Shown: positions 53,752-63,465 of the stretch, one piece after another
Numbering within the stretch: position 1 is the first letter of the stretch
How the letters are laid out: every line of letters starts with the position of its first letter
NCBI GenBank assembly: GCA_011523655.1
Contig: WTGH01000029.1
Span: 1 to 64,000 of the forward strand
DNA: 64,000 bases
Source: Rhodospirillaceae bacterium
GTDB lineage: Bacteria > Pseudomonadota > Alphaproteobacteria > Bin65
Direction: 5' to 3'
Notes under the pieces: generated by a model
Seen by the model: the letters and a program-made list of their open reading frames with translations, nothing else
Databases searched by the model: none
What the model was told of the DNA's origin: nothing
Made by a program: the position numbers and the translations under genes

Positions 53752-55596
53752 ATGGCCGCAAACCGCGACGAGAGGAACGGCCGGCCGGAAGCGGGCGGCG
53801 ACAGCGCCCCGGCGGGCGCCGGTCAGCGGCGGCTCCGCAGGGCCGTTGCCGGCGAAACCCGTGCGCGTCTGGCCCGGCTTGCCCGCGGGATCCGGGGCGA
53901 GGAAATGCAGATCGCCCTGCTCGCACTGCTGGTCGGCGGCCTTGCCGGCTATGCGGCGGTCGGCTTCCGGCTGCTGATCGGCTGGATCCAGTTCCTGTTC
54001 TATGGCGAGTCGGCGGAGAAGCTCTTTTCCGCTGCGCAAGGCCTGCCGTGGTGGCAGGTGCTGCTGGCGCCGGCCGCCTGCGGGCTGCTGGTCGGGCTGT
54101 TCATCCGCTACCTGATGCCGAACGGCCGGCCCCAGGGCGTCGCCGATGTGATCGAGAGCGCCGCCCTGCACGAAGGGCGCATGTCGCTGCGCCATGTCGC
54201 GCTGGCCTCGCTGGCCAATGCGACGTCGATCGGCGGCGGCGCCTCGGTCGGCCGGGAAGGTCCGGTCGTCCTGCTGGGGGCCGGACTCGCCTCGGCTGTG
54301 GGCAGGCGGCTCGGCTACAGCCGGGGCAACATGCTGACCCTGCTCGGATGCGGGGTGGCGTCGGCCGTCGCGGCGTCGTTCAACGCGCCCCTCGCCGGCG
54401 CCCTGTTCGCGCTTGAAGTCGTGGTCGGCCACTATCGCTTGAAGGCGTTCGCCCCGGTCGTGATGGCGTCGGTGACCGGGACCATCGTATCGCGCATCCA
54501 TTTCGGCGATTTTCCGGCCTTTATCAAACCGCAATACACCCTCGTTTCCTTCTGGGAATTTCCGGCCTTCGCCCTGCTGGGCGTAACGGCCGCCGTCGCC
54601 GCTGTCGCGATGATGGGTGCGATCATCTCGGTGAGCTACGTCGCCACGCGCAGCCGGGTGCCGGCCTGGGGCTGCCCCGCGATCGCCGGGCTGGCGGTCG
54701 GCGCCATCGCGCTGTTGTTTCCGCAGGTGCTCGGCGTCGGCTATGAAGCGACGGACCGGGCCCTGAACGGGGAGTTCGGCCTCTGGCTGCTCTTCGGCAT
54801 TATCGTGGCGAAGATCGCGGCAACCGGCCTGTCCATCGGCAGCGGTTTCGGCGGCGGGGTCTTCAGCCCGTCGCTGATGCTGGGCGCCATGGTCGGCGCC
54901 GCTTTCGGCACGGTGGCGGCTTCGATCTTCCCCGAACTGGCCTCCGACCGCGGCGCGTACACGCTGGTCGGCATGGGCGCGGTCTCCGGCGCGGTGCTCG
55001 GCGCGCCGATTTCGACCATCCTCATCATTTTCGAACTGACCGGCGACTACAAGGTCACACTGGGCGTGATGTTCGCGGTCGTGATCGCTTCGGTCATCGC
55101 CCGCGCCGTGTTCGGGCGGTCATTCTTCCATTGGCAGCTCGGTCAGCGCGGCGTCATGGCCGAGATGGATCCTGCGGAACAAACGATCCGCCGAACGACC
55201 ATGGCCGACCTGGCGCAAACGGCGGTCCCGGCGATGAACGAAGCCTGTTCGGTTGCCGACGCCCGGACGATGCTGATCGAAGTGCCCGACCGGCCGGTCT
55301 ATGTGGTGGACGACGGCGGCCGTCTGCGCGGGTGGGTCGGACTGGCCGATCTCTTTGCCTTCGGTTTCGACGCGGCGCCGAGCGCGGGCGGATCGGTCGA
55401 GCATGTGATGGATACGCCGCCTTTCCTCCTGGAATCCGATAATGTCGATGAAGCCATGCAGGTATTCTCCCGCACGGCGGAGACGATGCTGCCGGTGGTC
55501 AGCAGTCAGACCGACAGGGTGCTGAGGGGCGAGGTCCGGCAGCGCGACGTCATGGTCGCCTATCGCGACGCCCATCGGGCCGCCCGCGACCTGTAG
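53752..55596 (+). CDS. ClC-family chloride channel/antiporter with CBS domains
   Basis: 614 aa from ATG 53752. Membrane part (about 55-460) with GGGASVGREGPVVLLGAGLA, the gating-glutamate GREGP motif, and SIGSGFGGGVFSPSLMLGAM. The C-terminal pair of CBS domains (about 480-600) likely senses nucleotides. The gating Glu suggests a H+/Cl- antiporter. The N-terminal first motif is GRPQGV rather than GSGIP. The frame is open 12 codons upstream with no ATG. Confidence 0.9.
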   Translation: MAANRDERNGRPEAGGDSAPAGAGQRRLRRAVAGETRARLARLARGIRGEEMQIALLALLVGGLAGYAAVGFRLLIGWIQFLFYGESAEKLFSAAQGLPWWQVLLAPAACGLLVGLFIRYLMPNGRPQGVADVIESAALHEGRMSLRHVALASLANATSIGGGASVGREGPVVLLGAGLASAVGRRLGYSRGNMLTLLGCGVASAVAASFNAPLAGALFALEVVVGHYRLKAFAPVVMASVTGTIVSRIHFGDFPAFIKPQYTLVSFWEFPAFALLGVTAAVAAVAMMGAIISVSYVATRSRVPAWGCPAIAGLAVGAIALLFPQVLGVGYEATDRALNGEFGLWLLFGIIVAKIAATGLSIGSGFGGGVFSPSLMLGAMVGAAFGTVAASIFPELASDRGAYTLVGMGAVSGAVLGAPISTILIIFELTGDYKVTLGVMFAVVIASVIARAVFGRSFFHWQLGQRGVMAEMDPAEQTIRRTTMADLAQTAVPAMNEACSVADARTMLIEVPDRPVYVVDDGGRLRGWVGLADLFAFGFDAAPSAGGSVEHVMDTPPFLLESDNVDEAMQVFSRTAETMLPVVSSQTDRVLRGEVRQRDVMVAYRDAHRAARDL

Positions 55597-56217
55597 CCAT
55601 TTCGTTGCGCGAACGGCCGCCGTGCAGGGCATGCCCGGAGGAAATGTTGGGCGTTTCGAAGGAATATTTTTTCCGTTCCCGGGCGATGACAGCGGCGCTC
55701 CGGAGGACCGATTCCCCGGTGCGTGCGCACCCGGTGAAGGCCCGGTCGGGACCGGTCCGAAAGACCGGCGCAACGCCTTGCGACCGGGTCCGGAATTAAC
55801 GTGCATAAACACTTTTTGCGGCGAAAAAAGACGCTTTGAAACAAACGGTTACTTTACAACAATTGCCTTCTGCGGAGACCGCCGGATGGCGCAGGAGCCG
55901 GATCGATCGACCGCCCGGAGGATCGGGATGGCCCCGCGGCCGCGCATTTGCGCACAAAGTTATCCACAAGACGGAACGCTTCGCCCGGGCCTTTGGTCAG
56001 CCCGGTTGCGTTCGGCCGGCGCCGCAATCAAAGCAAATCCGGCGCGAATTCCTGCCCGAGCATATTGTCGGCGGGCCCGCCTGACGATTCAGCCGGAGAG
56101 CATAAAAATTTATTATAATAAACAGGTTAGCGGCAAAGTTCCGGCCTCCGCGCCGGCCGAAACCCGCAAACCGTCACCTGACATGCGCCGCACCCGCCGG
56201 CGCCGCCCGATCGCCGT
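55597..56217. other. 621-bp intergenic region without a supported gene
   Basis: Contains an AT-rich patch (56103-56126), one perfect DnaA-box nonamer TTATCCACA (55960-55968), and the imperfect dyad CTTTTTGCGGCGAAAAAAG (55813-55831). No frame with convincing codon use crosses it. It lies between the ClC gene (+) and allA (-), so it is a convergent gap. Confidence 0.6.
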
Positions 56218-56739
56218 TCAGTCAGGAATGATTGCCGCAACCGCAGCGGACTCCGGCGTTCCGAACCAGTGTTCTTCGAGGTTGTCCCCCGGGCCGCCCC
56301 GGTCGACCACCAGGAAGTCCTGCGGCCGCAGGACGAGCAGCGGATGGTGCCAGGTGTCGGGCCGGTAATTGACTCCCTGCTCGCCGGTCGCGCGGAAGCA
56401 GCGGAGCGTCGCCGGGTCCGGTTCCGCCGCACCCCGGCACACGACGACCAGCCAGTCGTGCGGCGCCAGCGGATAGAATGCCTGCGAGCCGAGCGGGTGC
56501 CGCTCCATCATCCGGATGGCGATCGGCGTGGGGCGCGGCTGCGCCCGGAAGATCGAGATCAACGGATGGCCGCCGTCGCGGCCGACATCGACCGCCGCCA
56601 GGTCGTGAAACCGCACGGTCGTGCCTTCGTTGATGAGCAGCCGCTGCGCGTCCGCCCGTTCGATGACGTCGCCGAACGGCGCGAAGGCCTCCCCGGTCAG
56701 CGGTTCGGCCGAAAGCGATACCGGCAGGATTCCGGTCAT
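56218..56739 (-). CDS. allA: Ureidoglycolate lyase
   Basis: 173 aa. Converts ureidoglycolate to glyoxylate and urea. LTGEAFAPFGDVIE, then HPLGSQAFYPL, NYRPDTWHHPLLVL and FLVVDRGG are the AllA cupin pattern. It overlaps allantoicase by 4 bp and is last in the purine-degradation operon. Confidence 0.93.
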   Translation of the reverse strand: MTGILPVSLSAEPLTGEAFAPFGDVIERADAQRLLINEGTTVRFHDLAAVDVGRDGGHPLISIFRAQPRPTPIAIRMMERHPLGSQAFYPLAPHDWLVVVCRGAAEPDPATLRCFRATGEQGVNYRPDTWHHPLLVLRPQDFLVVDRGGPGDNLEEHWFGTPESAAVAAIIPD

Positions 56740-57746
56740 CGGCGGTCGAGCCGGCCGAAGACGCGGAAGCGCGATACGCCGCCGTCGGGATAGATGTTCA
56801 GGCGCACCGTATCGACCGGCCCGGCCGACGCCAGGTCCGCTGCCTCGAAGACGTGGATCGAATCGGCTTCCAGCTTGTTTTGCTCGAGAAGGAAGGTCCA
56901 GCCGCCGGCGGCAGCGAGCAACGCCTCGTCGCCGTCGCCATCGCCCGAAGCGCCGGCAACGGCGCCCTGGACCGAGCAGCGGTCCGGATAGTTGCCCTTG
57001 AAATGGGCGGTATCGACCTCGATGCGCTCGACGATGCCGCGGTGGCCGAGCGCGATGACGATCCAGTCATGGCCCGGTTCGCGCCGCCGGCGGGTTTCCC
57101 AGCCGTCGCCCATGGTCTTGCCGCGGCCCTCCGAAAGCAGCGCCGTGACGTCGCCGTAATGGGCATCGTTGTAGCCGACGATCCGTCCGCCATTCTTCAG
57201 CGAGGAAAGCTCTATCGCGCCGTCGTCGGCGACCGCATCCCAGTCGACGACCGGTTCGCCATAAACGCGCAGCCGCGCCACGCCGCCGTCCGGATAGATG
57301 TTGAGGCGCAGCCAGTTGACCGGCATCTCGTTGGCCGACGCCGCGAAATTGTTGCAGGACGAGCCGAGCGCGCACCGCGGCACCAGGGTCGTCCATTCGG
57401 CGCCGCTGCCGGGCTCGGTTTCGCTCCGGCAGCCTTCGAGCATCGCTTCCGGCGGATAGTTGCCGGTGAAATGCGCGGTATCGATATCGACGCCGCGGAC
57501 GATGCCCTGAACGCCGAGCCGGATCAGGCACCAGTCGTGGCCCGGCGTGCGTTTGCGGCGGCTTTCCCAGCCGTCCATCCACTTGCCGCGGTCGTCGTAT
57601 TTTTCCGGGATCCAGACCGGATCGTGGTCCTGCAGCATCCGGGCCATCGGCGCGAAAAAATCGTCCGAGCAGGCCACAGCCTCCGTGCCCATCTTCGGCG
57701 ATGCCAGGTTGACGAAGCGGGTGGCGAATTCAGGTGTCTCGGTCAT
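56736..57746 (-). CDS. alc: Allantoicase
   Basis: 336 aa from ATG 57746. Hydrolyses allantoate to ureidoglycolate and urea. Two repeated domains, each with a DGWE(T/S)RR...PGHDW segment and RLNIYPDGGV(A/S)R, the allantoicase duplication. Overlaps puuE upstream and allA downstream, both by 4 bp. Confidence 0.94.
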   Translation of the reverse strand: MTETPEFATRFVNLASPKMGTEAVACSDDFFAPMARMLQDHDPVWIPEKYDDRGKWMDGWESRRKRTPGHDWCLIRLGVQGIVRGVDIDTAHFTGNYPPEAMLEGCRSETEPGSGAEWTTLVPRCALGSSCNNFAASANEMPVNWLRLNIYPDGGVARLRVYGEPVVDWDAVADDGAIELSSLKNGGRIVGYNDAHYGDVTALLSEGRGKTMGDGWETRRRREPGHDWIVIALGHRGIVERIEVDTAHFKGNYPDRCSVQGAVAGASGDGDGDEALLAAAGGWTFLLEQNKLEADSIHVFEAADLASAGPVDTVRLNIYPDGGVSRFRVFGRLDRR

Positions 57747-58666
57747 GCAGCCTCTTCGGGCGGGAACCGTTCGATCCAGGCGCGGGCGATGTCGATACGG
57801 CGGGCGATCCACACCCGGTCGTGGGACAGGACATGGTCGACGAACCGCCTGAGCGCCGCGAAACGGCCGGGCCGCCCGACCAGCCGGCAGTGCAGGCCGA
57901 CCGACATCATCTTCGGCGCCGCCGCGCCCTCCTCGTACAGGGTATCGAAGGCGTCCTTGAGATAGGCGTAGAACTGGTCGCCGCTGTTGAAGCCCTGGGC
58001 GACGGCGAAGCGCATGTCGTTGTTATCCAGCGTGTACGGCACGACGAGGTGCGGCCGGTCCACCACACGGCTCCAGAAGGGCAGGTCGTCGGAATAATCG
58101 TCGGAGTCGTAGACGAAGCCGCCCTCTTCGGCGACCAGCCGGCGCGTGTTGGCGCTGGTTCGCCCGGTGTACCAGCCGAGCGGCCGTTCGCCGGTTATCC
58201 GGGTCTGGATCTCGATGGCGCGGGCCATATGCTCGCGCTCCTGCTCTTCCGGCATGCCGTGGTAGTTGATCCAGCGATAGCCGTGGGAGCAGATTTCGTG
58301 GCCGTCCTTCAGCACCTCGTCGGCCACGTCCGGATGCCGTTCCAGCGCCATGGCGACGGCGAAGACGGTGAGCGGGATCTGCCGGTCCCGGAACAGATTG
58401 AGGATGCGCCAGACCCCGGCGCGCGAACCGTATTCGTAGATCGACTCCATCGACATGTGGCGCGCGCCCTGGAACGGCGCGGCGCCGACGATCTCCGACA
58501 GGAAGGTCTCCGAAGCCGGATCGCCGTGCAGGATGCAGTTCTCGCCCCCCTCCTCGTAGTTCAGCACGAACTGGACGGCGACCCGCGCAGCGCCCGGCCA
58601 TTGCACGGCCGGCGGCGTGCGGCCGTAGCCGATCAGGTCGCGGTCGTATCCGTCCCGCCCGGTCAT
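57743..58666 (-). CDS. puuE: Allantoinase, polysaccharide-deacetylase type (PuuE)
   Basis: 307 aa from ATG 58666. NodB-like fold: VQFVLNYEEGGENCILHGD and DGHEICSHGYRWINYHGMPE are PuuE signatures, with YDSDDYSDDLPFW. Opens allantoin to allantoate. Overlaps puuD and alc by 4 bp each. Confidence 0.94.
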   Translation of the reverse strand: MTGRDGYDRDLIGYGRTPPAVQWPGAARVAVQFVLNYEEGGENCILHGDPASETFLSEIVGAAPFQGARHMSMESIYEYGSRAGVWRILNLFRDRQIPLTVFAVAMALERHPDVADEVLKDGHEICSHGYRWINYHGMPEEQEREHMARAIEIQTRITGERPLGWYTGRTSANTRRLVAEEGGFVYDSDDYSDDLPFWSRVVDRPHLVVPYTLDNNDMRFAVAQGFNSGDQFYAYLKDAFDTLYEEGAAAPKMMSVGLHCRLVGRPGRFAALRRFVDHVLSHDRVWIARRIDIARAWIERFPPEEAA

Positions 58667-59901
58667 TCGGCGCCTCCCCTGTCCCGCCCTTCGACCCAGG
58701 CGGCGATCTGCCGGCGCTCGGCGAGCGTCATGCCGCTGACGTTGTTGGGCGGCATCGCCGTCGTCAGCACCGAGTGCAGGTAGATCGACTGCGCGTGGCG
58801 CGCGACCGCCTCGGGCGTGTCGAGAAGGAGGCCGTTCGGCGCCATGCCGACAAGCGGATAACTCGTCCGGCGGGCGTGGCACATGCTGCACCGGCCGGCG
58901 ACGATATCGGTAATCTCGTCCGGCGCGGCGGCCGTTTGCACCGGAACGCCGCCGTCGATCTTCGGCGCAATCGCCATCGCCTGCCGGCCGAGGGGCGTCG
59001 AGGACAGGCTGATCGCCGCCGCTGCCGCGAGGCAGACCGCCGCCACGGCCCAGGTCCACCACAGCTCGCCCTTCCCGGCGTTGCGGTGGTTGAAATAGAC
59101 GCGGATCAGGGCGCCGGCGATCAGGACCAGCGCCACGATCACGAAGGCGTAGGGCGTCGAGAAGGTCAGCGGGTAGTGGCCGGACAGCATGAGGAACAGG
59201 ACCGGCAGGGTGAGATAGTTGTTGTGCGCCGAGCGCTGCTTGGCCTGTTCGCCCAGGGCCGGGTCGGGCGACCGGCCGGCGATCAGGTCGGCGACCACGA
59301 CCTTCTGGTTGGGGATGATGACGAAGAACACGTTGGCCGACATGATGGTCGCCATGAAGGCGCCGGTATGGATCAGCGCGCCGCGCCCGCTGAAAATGGA
59401 CTGGAAGCCGTAGGCCGCGGCGACGACCAATACGAAACAGGCGATGGAAAGATGCGTGTCGTTCGCGCCGAGGCCGGACTTGCAGAGCTGGTCGTAGATC
59501 AGCCAGCCGGCGGCGAGCCCCGCCATGCCGAGCCCGGCGGCGACCCAGGGCGACATCGCCATGACGGCGGGATCGATCAGATACAGATCGGCGCTCAGAT
59601 AGTAGATCCAGACCAGCAGGAAGAAGCCGGTGATCCAGGTCGTATAGGCCTGCCATTTGTGCCAGATCAGGTGGTCGGGCAGGAACTCCGGCGCAACCAG
59701 GAACTTGCGCACCTGGTAGAAGCCGCCGCCATGGACCTCCCACGCCTCGCCGCCCTGCTCCGGCGGCATGTCCGGCGTGGCCCGGATCGCGGCGTCGAGA
59801 TGCATGAAATAGAAGGACGCGCCGATCCAGGCGATCCCGGTGATGATATGGACCCACCGGATCAGCAGCCCGCCCCATTCGATGATGGCGGCTTCGATCA
59901 T
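58663..59901 (-). CDS. puuD: Membrane-bound cytochrome c urate oxidase (PuuD)
   Basis: 412 aa from ATG 59901. Eight or so membrane helices (about 10-315; GLLIRWVHIITGIAWIGASF, WIYYLSADLYLID), then a cytochrome c domain with CSMCH (338-342) and TTAMPPNNVSGMT. Oxidises urate to 5-hydroxyisourate with electrons passed to the respiratory chain rather than to O2 as H2O2. Overlaps the HD gene and puuE by 4 bp. Confidence 0.92.
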   Translation of the reverse strand: MIEAAIIEWGGLLIRWVHIITGIAWIGASFYFMHLDAAIRATPDMPPEQGGEAWEVHGGGFYQVRKFLVAPEFLPDHLIWHKWQAYTTWITGFFLLVWIYYLSADLYLIDPAVMAMSPWVAAGLGMAGLAAGWLIYDQLCKSGLGANDTHLSIACFVLVVAAAYGFQSIFSGRGALIHTGAFMATIMSANVFFVIIPNQKVVVADLIAGRSPDPALGEQAKQRSAHNNYLTLPVLFLMLSGHYPLTFSTPYAFVIVALVLIAGALIRVYFNHRNAGKGELWWTWAVAAVCLAAAAAISLSSTPLGRQAMAIAPKIDGGVPVQTAAAPDEITDIVAGRCSMCHARRTSYPLVGMAPNGLLLDTPEAVARHAQSIYLHSVLTTAMPPNNVSGMTLAERRQIAAWVEGRDRGGAE

Positions 59902-60515
59902 GCGTCGTGCGCCGGGCTGAGCGGCAGCCGGACTCCCTCGCTGATGACCGCCGGATCCCAGGCCGTGCGCGCAAAGACCTCGCAGACCATCGGCGCGAAA
60001 CGGTCGAGCGGCGGCGTGTCGTAATCCGGATCGAACGAGGCCTGGTCCCAGCGCTCGCAGAACGCGACGCAGGCCGGGTAGTTCGGGTCGCCGCGGTAGC
60101 GGTCGCGGGCGTCGGGGTCGAGGCCGATATGGTGGCCGTAGTAGATCATCTGGAACGCGCCGTGATGGCGCACGACCCAGCTGCACTCGGCGCGCACGAA
60201 AGGCTCGATCACGGCGGCGGCGAGCTGCGAATGGTTGTGCGGCGCCAGCGCATCGCCGATATCGTGCAGCAGGACGCTGACGATCCAGTCGATGTCCGCG
60301 CCGTCGCGCTCGGCCCGCGCCGCGCTTTGCAGCGAATGGTCGAGGCGCGACACCCGGTAGCCGCCCATGCTGTCTTCCAGCGCGCGCAGCGCCGCCAGAA
60401 CGCGATCCGCCGTGCCCGCCGCGAAGGCCGCCTCCTCGCGCTGGAGGAAGGCATATTCCTCGGCCGTACCGTCCTTCATCCGGACGAAATCGACAGCAGA
60501 TCGTTCATCGAGCAT
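59898..60515 (-). CDS. HD-domain protein, first gene of the urate operon
   Basis: 205 aa from ATG 60515. His60, then VLLHDIGD with His84-Asp85, His93/His95 and RHHGAFQMIYYGHH form the HD metal site, arranged like the MIOX/PhnZ-type di-iron oxygenases and related HD enzymes rather than nucleotide phosphohydrolases. It overlaps puuD by 4 bp, so it is translationally coupled to urate oxidation. HIU hydrolase and OHCU decarboxylase genes are absent from the operon. A role in purine catabolism is likely but unspecified. Confidence 0.82.
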   Translation of the reverse strand: MLDERSAVDFVRMKDGTAEEYAFLQREEAAFAAGTADRVLAALRALEDSMGGYRVSRLDHSLQSAARAERDGADIDWIVSVLLHDIGDALAPHNHSQLAAAVIEPFVRAECSWVVRHHGAFQMIYYGHHIGLDPDARDRYRGDPNYPACVAFCERWDQASFDPDYDTPPLDRFAPMVCEVFARTAWDPAVISEGVRLPLSPAHDA

Positions 60516-60547
60516 GATCGATACCCTTGGCCGGCCCGCCGGCCGGA

Positions 60548-61756
60548 TCAACGCTCCGGGAGCGAATTTTCCGCATACGCCACATCCCGGCAATCCGCAA
60601 ACCTCGAAATGCGGTTCAGCAGACCCTCCAGGGCCCGCCGCCGCCCGGCCCCGAAGCGTATGCCCGGCTCCGGCCACAGCTTGTGCACGTTGAGGATACC
60701 GGCGGCCCGGTCCGCGGTCATGTCGATCCGCCCCACCATCCGGTCGCCCTCGAGCAGCGGGAAGACATAATAGCCGTATTGCCGCTGCGCTTCCGCGACA
60801 AAAATTTCGATCCGGAAGTCGAAGCCGAAAAGATGCCGCAATCGCTTGCGGTCGCGGACCGCCGGATCGAACGGGCTGAGCGCCCGCAACCCCGGCGGCG
60901 GGTCGGCCGTTGCCACGATCCGGGCTTCCAGATCGGCGGGCGCAAAGAGTCGTCGCGGGCGGCTGTCCGGATCGGCGGCCCCGACGACGGCTTCGATGAC
61001 CTCCCGGCCCTGCCGGGCGGCGATCCAGGCCGTGGCCTCCCGCGTCGTCACCAGGTTCCAGTAGCCGGCGATCTCGCCCGCCGTGCCGAAGCCGAGCCGG
61101 TCGAGGGCCGAACGGCAGGCCCGGTCGATGAAGGCCGGCTCGTCGGGCTCGTCCTCGAAGGCTTCGGGCGGCAGCACCCGCGGGGCGAGATCGTAGACTT
61201 TCTGGAAATTCTCGCGCCGGGCGACCGCCAGCTCGCCGGTGCGCCAGAGGAATTCCAGCGCCGTCTTGCCGGCGTGCCAGTCCCACCAGCCGCGCGGATT
61301 GCGTGCCGGCCGCTTTTCCAGATCGCGGGCGCGGACAGGGCCGTTCTCGCCGATCAGATTGAGCAGCGGCCCGGTTTCGGCCTCGAAGTCCGGGCCGTGC
61401 CAGCGGCGGTATTTCTCGCGCAGGGCCGCCGCCTCGCGCCGGAACTTGCGGCGCCACACCGGGTAGAAGGCCGTCGGAATCACCGAGGCGTCGTGGGTCC
61501 AGTGTTCGAACAGGCTGCGGTCCCGTTCGAGCAGACCGTCCAGCATGGCCGGCCGGTAGGTCCGGTTGCGGCTGTGCAGGATGGTATGATGGGCGCGCGC
61601 GACCGTCCGGATGCTGTCGACCTGGACGAAGCCCATGCGCGTAATCAGGTCGAGCAGGCCGCCGTCTTGGAAGCGCCGGTGCGGCGGATCGGCCAGGCCC
61701 TGGAGATCGAGGATCAGCCGGCGGCCCTGCGCCGCCGTGACGGGAAGGGGCGTCAC
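60548..61756 (-). CDS. YcaQ-family winged-helix DNA glycosylase
   Basis: 402 aa from GTG 61756. GFVQVDSIRTVARAHHTILH near residue 45 is the conserved YcaQ segment with the QxD catalytic motif, and the three winged-helix repeats extend to about 340. Family members excise alkylated bases and unhook interstrand crosslinks. It is 32 bp upstream of the HD gene and may share its transcript, although the functions differ. Confidence 0.85.
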   Translation of the reverse strand: MTPLPVTAAQGRRLILDLQGLADPPHRRFQDGGLLDLITRMGFVQVDSIRTVARAHHTILHSRNRTYRPAMLDGLLERDRSLFEHWTHDASVIPTAFYPVWRRKFRREAAALREKYRRWHGPDFEAETGPLLNLIGENGPVRARDLEKRPARNPRGWWDWHAGKTALEFLWRTGELAVARRENFQKVYDLAPRVLPPEAFEDEPDEPAFIDRACRSALDRLGFGTAGEIAGYWNLVTTREATAWIAARQGREVIEAVVGAADPDSRPRRLFAPADLEARIVATADPPPGLRALSPFDPAVRDRKRLRHLFGFDFRIEIFVAEAQRQYGYYVFPLLEGDRMVGRIDMTADRAAGILNVHKLWPEPGIRFGAGRRRALEGLLNRISRFADCRDVAYAENSLPER

Positions 61757-61884
61757 GATGCGATGCTCGGACGCGCGTCTCCGCCGCAGTGCGCCGCGCT
61801 TCTTGCATCCGGCGAAGCGCCGGGCTTTTGTAGCGCGGGGCCGACGCGCGGCCTCTTGCGAACTATCGGGAACGGACGGGAAGC

Positions 61885-62670
61885 ATGACGGAAACGGGAG
61901 GCCGGGTCGCCGGCAAGGTCGCCATCGTTACAGGCTCGGCTTCGGGCCTCGGCAAATGCACGGCCGAAGTGCTGGCCGGCGAAGGCGCGAGGGTCGTCCT
62001 GACCGACATTAACCTGGCGGGTGCGCAGGCGGCCGCTGCCGGAATCGGCGACGGCGCCCTCGCGCTGGAGCAGGACGTGACCGACGAAGCGCGCTGGCAG
62101 GCCGTGATCGCCAAAACCGTCGAGGCGTTCGGCGGGCTGCACATCCTGGTCAACAATGCCGGCATCGGCACGCCGGGCACGGTCGAGGAGACGAGCTTCG
62201 AAGACTGGCGGCAGGTCCATGCGGTCGATCTCGATTCGGTGTTCCTGGGCTGCAAATACGCCTGCCGCCCGATGGCGGACAGCGTGCGCGATACCGGCAT
62301 GACCGGCGCGATCGTCAACATCTCCTCGGTCGCCGGCATCATCGCCGCGGCCAACCTCGCCGCCTACAATTCGGCCAAGGCCGCGGTCCGGCACCTGACG
62401 AAATCGGTCGCGCTGCACTGCGCGCGGCAGGGATACAACATCCGCTGCAACTCGATCCACCCGGCCTTCGTCGACACGCCGATCCTCAACCAGGTCAGCG
62501 GCCGGCACACGACCGACGACATCAAGGCCAAGATGGCCCGGCAACTGCCGCTCGGCCATATCGGCGCGCCGAGCGACGTCGGCTATGCCGTGCTCTATCT
62601 GGCATCGGAGGAATCCCGCTTCATGACCGGCGCCGAACTCGTCATCGACGGCGGCGTCAGCGCCATGTGA
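61885..62670 (+). CDS. Short-chain dehydrogenase/reductase
   Basis: 261 aa. TGSASGLG (16-23) binds NAD(P), LVNNAGIG follows, catalytic Ser147/148 (NISSVAG), Tyr161 and Lys165 (YNSAK), and ESRFMTGAELVIDGG at the C-terminus. An Asp after the second strand (LTDINLA) favours NAD. Substrate unknown. Confidence 0.9.
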   Translation: MTETGGRVAGKVAIVTGSASGLGKCTAEVLAGEGARVVLTDINLAGAQAAAAGIGDGALALEQDVTDEARWQAVIAKTVEAFGGLHILVNNAGIGTPGTVEETSFEDWRQVHAVDLDSVFLGCKYACRPMADSVRDTGMTGAIVNISSVAGIIAAANLAAYNSAKAAVRHLTKSVALHCARQGYNIRCNSIHPAFVDTPILNQVSGRHTTDDIKAKMARQLPLGHIGAPSDVGYAVLYLASEESRFMTGAELVIDGGVSAM

Positions 62671-62814
62671 GCGGTGCATCCACTGCCCATTCTCCGAATT
62701 TCTCTGCAAGAGCCGATGTCGGCGCGAAAATCCCCCTCCCCTTGAACTTCCCCTGCGAAATGCCGTGAGCCGGGCCGGTCTCCAAAATTATTTCCTTTTT
62801 TTCGATAAATTTCC

Positions 62815-62843
62815 TTGACACGGCAGGTCCCACGCCCTATATC
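62815..62843 (+). promoter_or_regulatory. Strong sigma-70-type promoter in the 795-bp gap
   Basis: TTGACA (62815-62820), exactly 17 bp, TATATC (62838-62843), preceded by an AT-rich tract rich in T (62781-62814), as in rRNA/tRNA promoters. No rRNA, tRNA or coding frame follows; the transcript would run right, towards the 3' end of the convergent hpaB-like gene. The gap 62671-63465 also has an AT-rich patch at 63130-63310 with no recognisable feature. Confidence 0.6.
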
Positions 62844-63465
62844 GGCCCCGTCAACGCCCGAAGTGCGCCTGCCGCGGCCGGCCGACGCCCTCTCAAAAAA
62901 GAAGCGAACGAAGAAACAGGCGGGAACCTGCCGGCTTTCCGGCCCGCCGCCGACCGGCTATCCGATCTGCCATCCAATGCGCCACCCACTGCACCACGGG
63001 GCTTGACGGCCGGACCCTGTCCGGTTCGACCCTCCGATTCCGCCGGGCCATCCTGCCCCCGATTTTGGCCCCGATCCTGCCCGGCGGTGCCGCCCCCGGT
63101 GTCGAGCGGCGCTCCCGTTCGGCCGGGATGCTGGAAAAATTCCTATAAAATTTGTAATTGCGCACTTCCGAAGCGCGTGTTTCCAACGATTCCAAGGGGT
63201 TAGGGCTGCCGGGTGCAAAAAAACACTGCAGAAAGACCGGTCTGTTTTATTTCAAAACCAAACGATTTCAAAGACTTAGCAGACTCGATCTTAAACAAAC
63301 ATTCAAAAACAGCCGGCCCGGCGGCCCGTCCGGCACACCCTTTCGCAGAGGAATCCCCAAGGGGAGGGGAATTCGGCCAGTACGCTTTTCGCAGCGGAGT
63401 CCTTCGGCGGAGGTAGTGCAGGATGGTGCTGCCGCCTTACCAGCCCCGCATCCGCGCCCCTCTCC

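Noticed and set aside
55960..56126. DnaA box plus AT-rich patch as a replication origin
   Set aside because: Only one nonamer is present, with no box cluster and no hemE, parA or dnaA neighbours.
62815..63006. Plus-strand open frame after the strong promoter
   Set aside because: It has no conserved composition, no ribosome-binding site and starts within the promoter itself.
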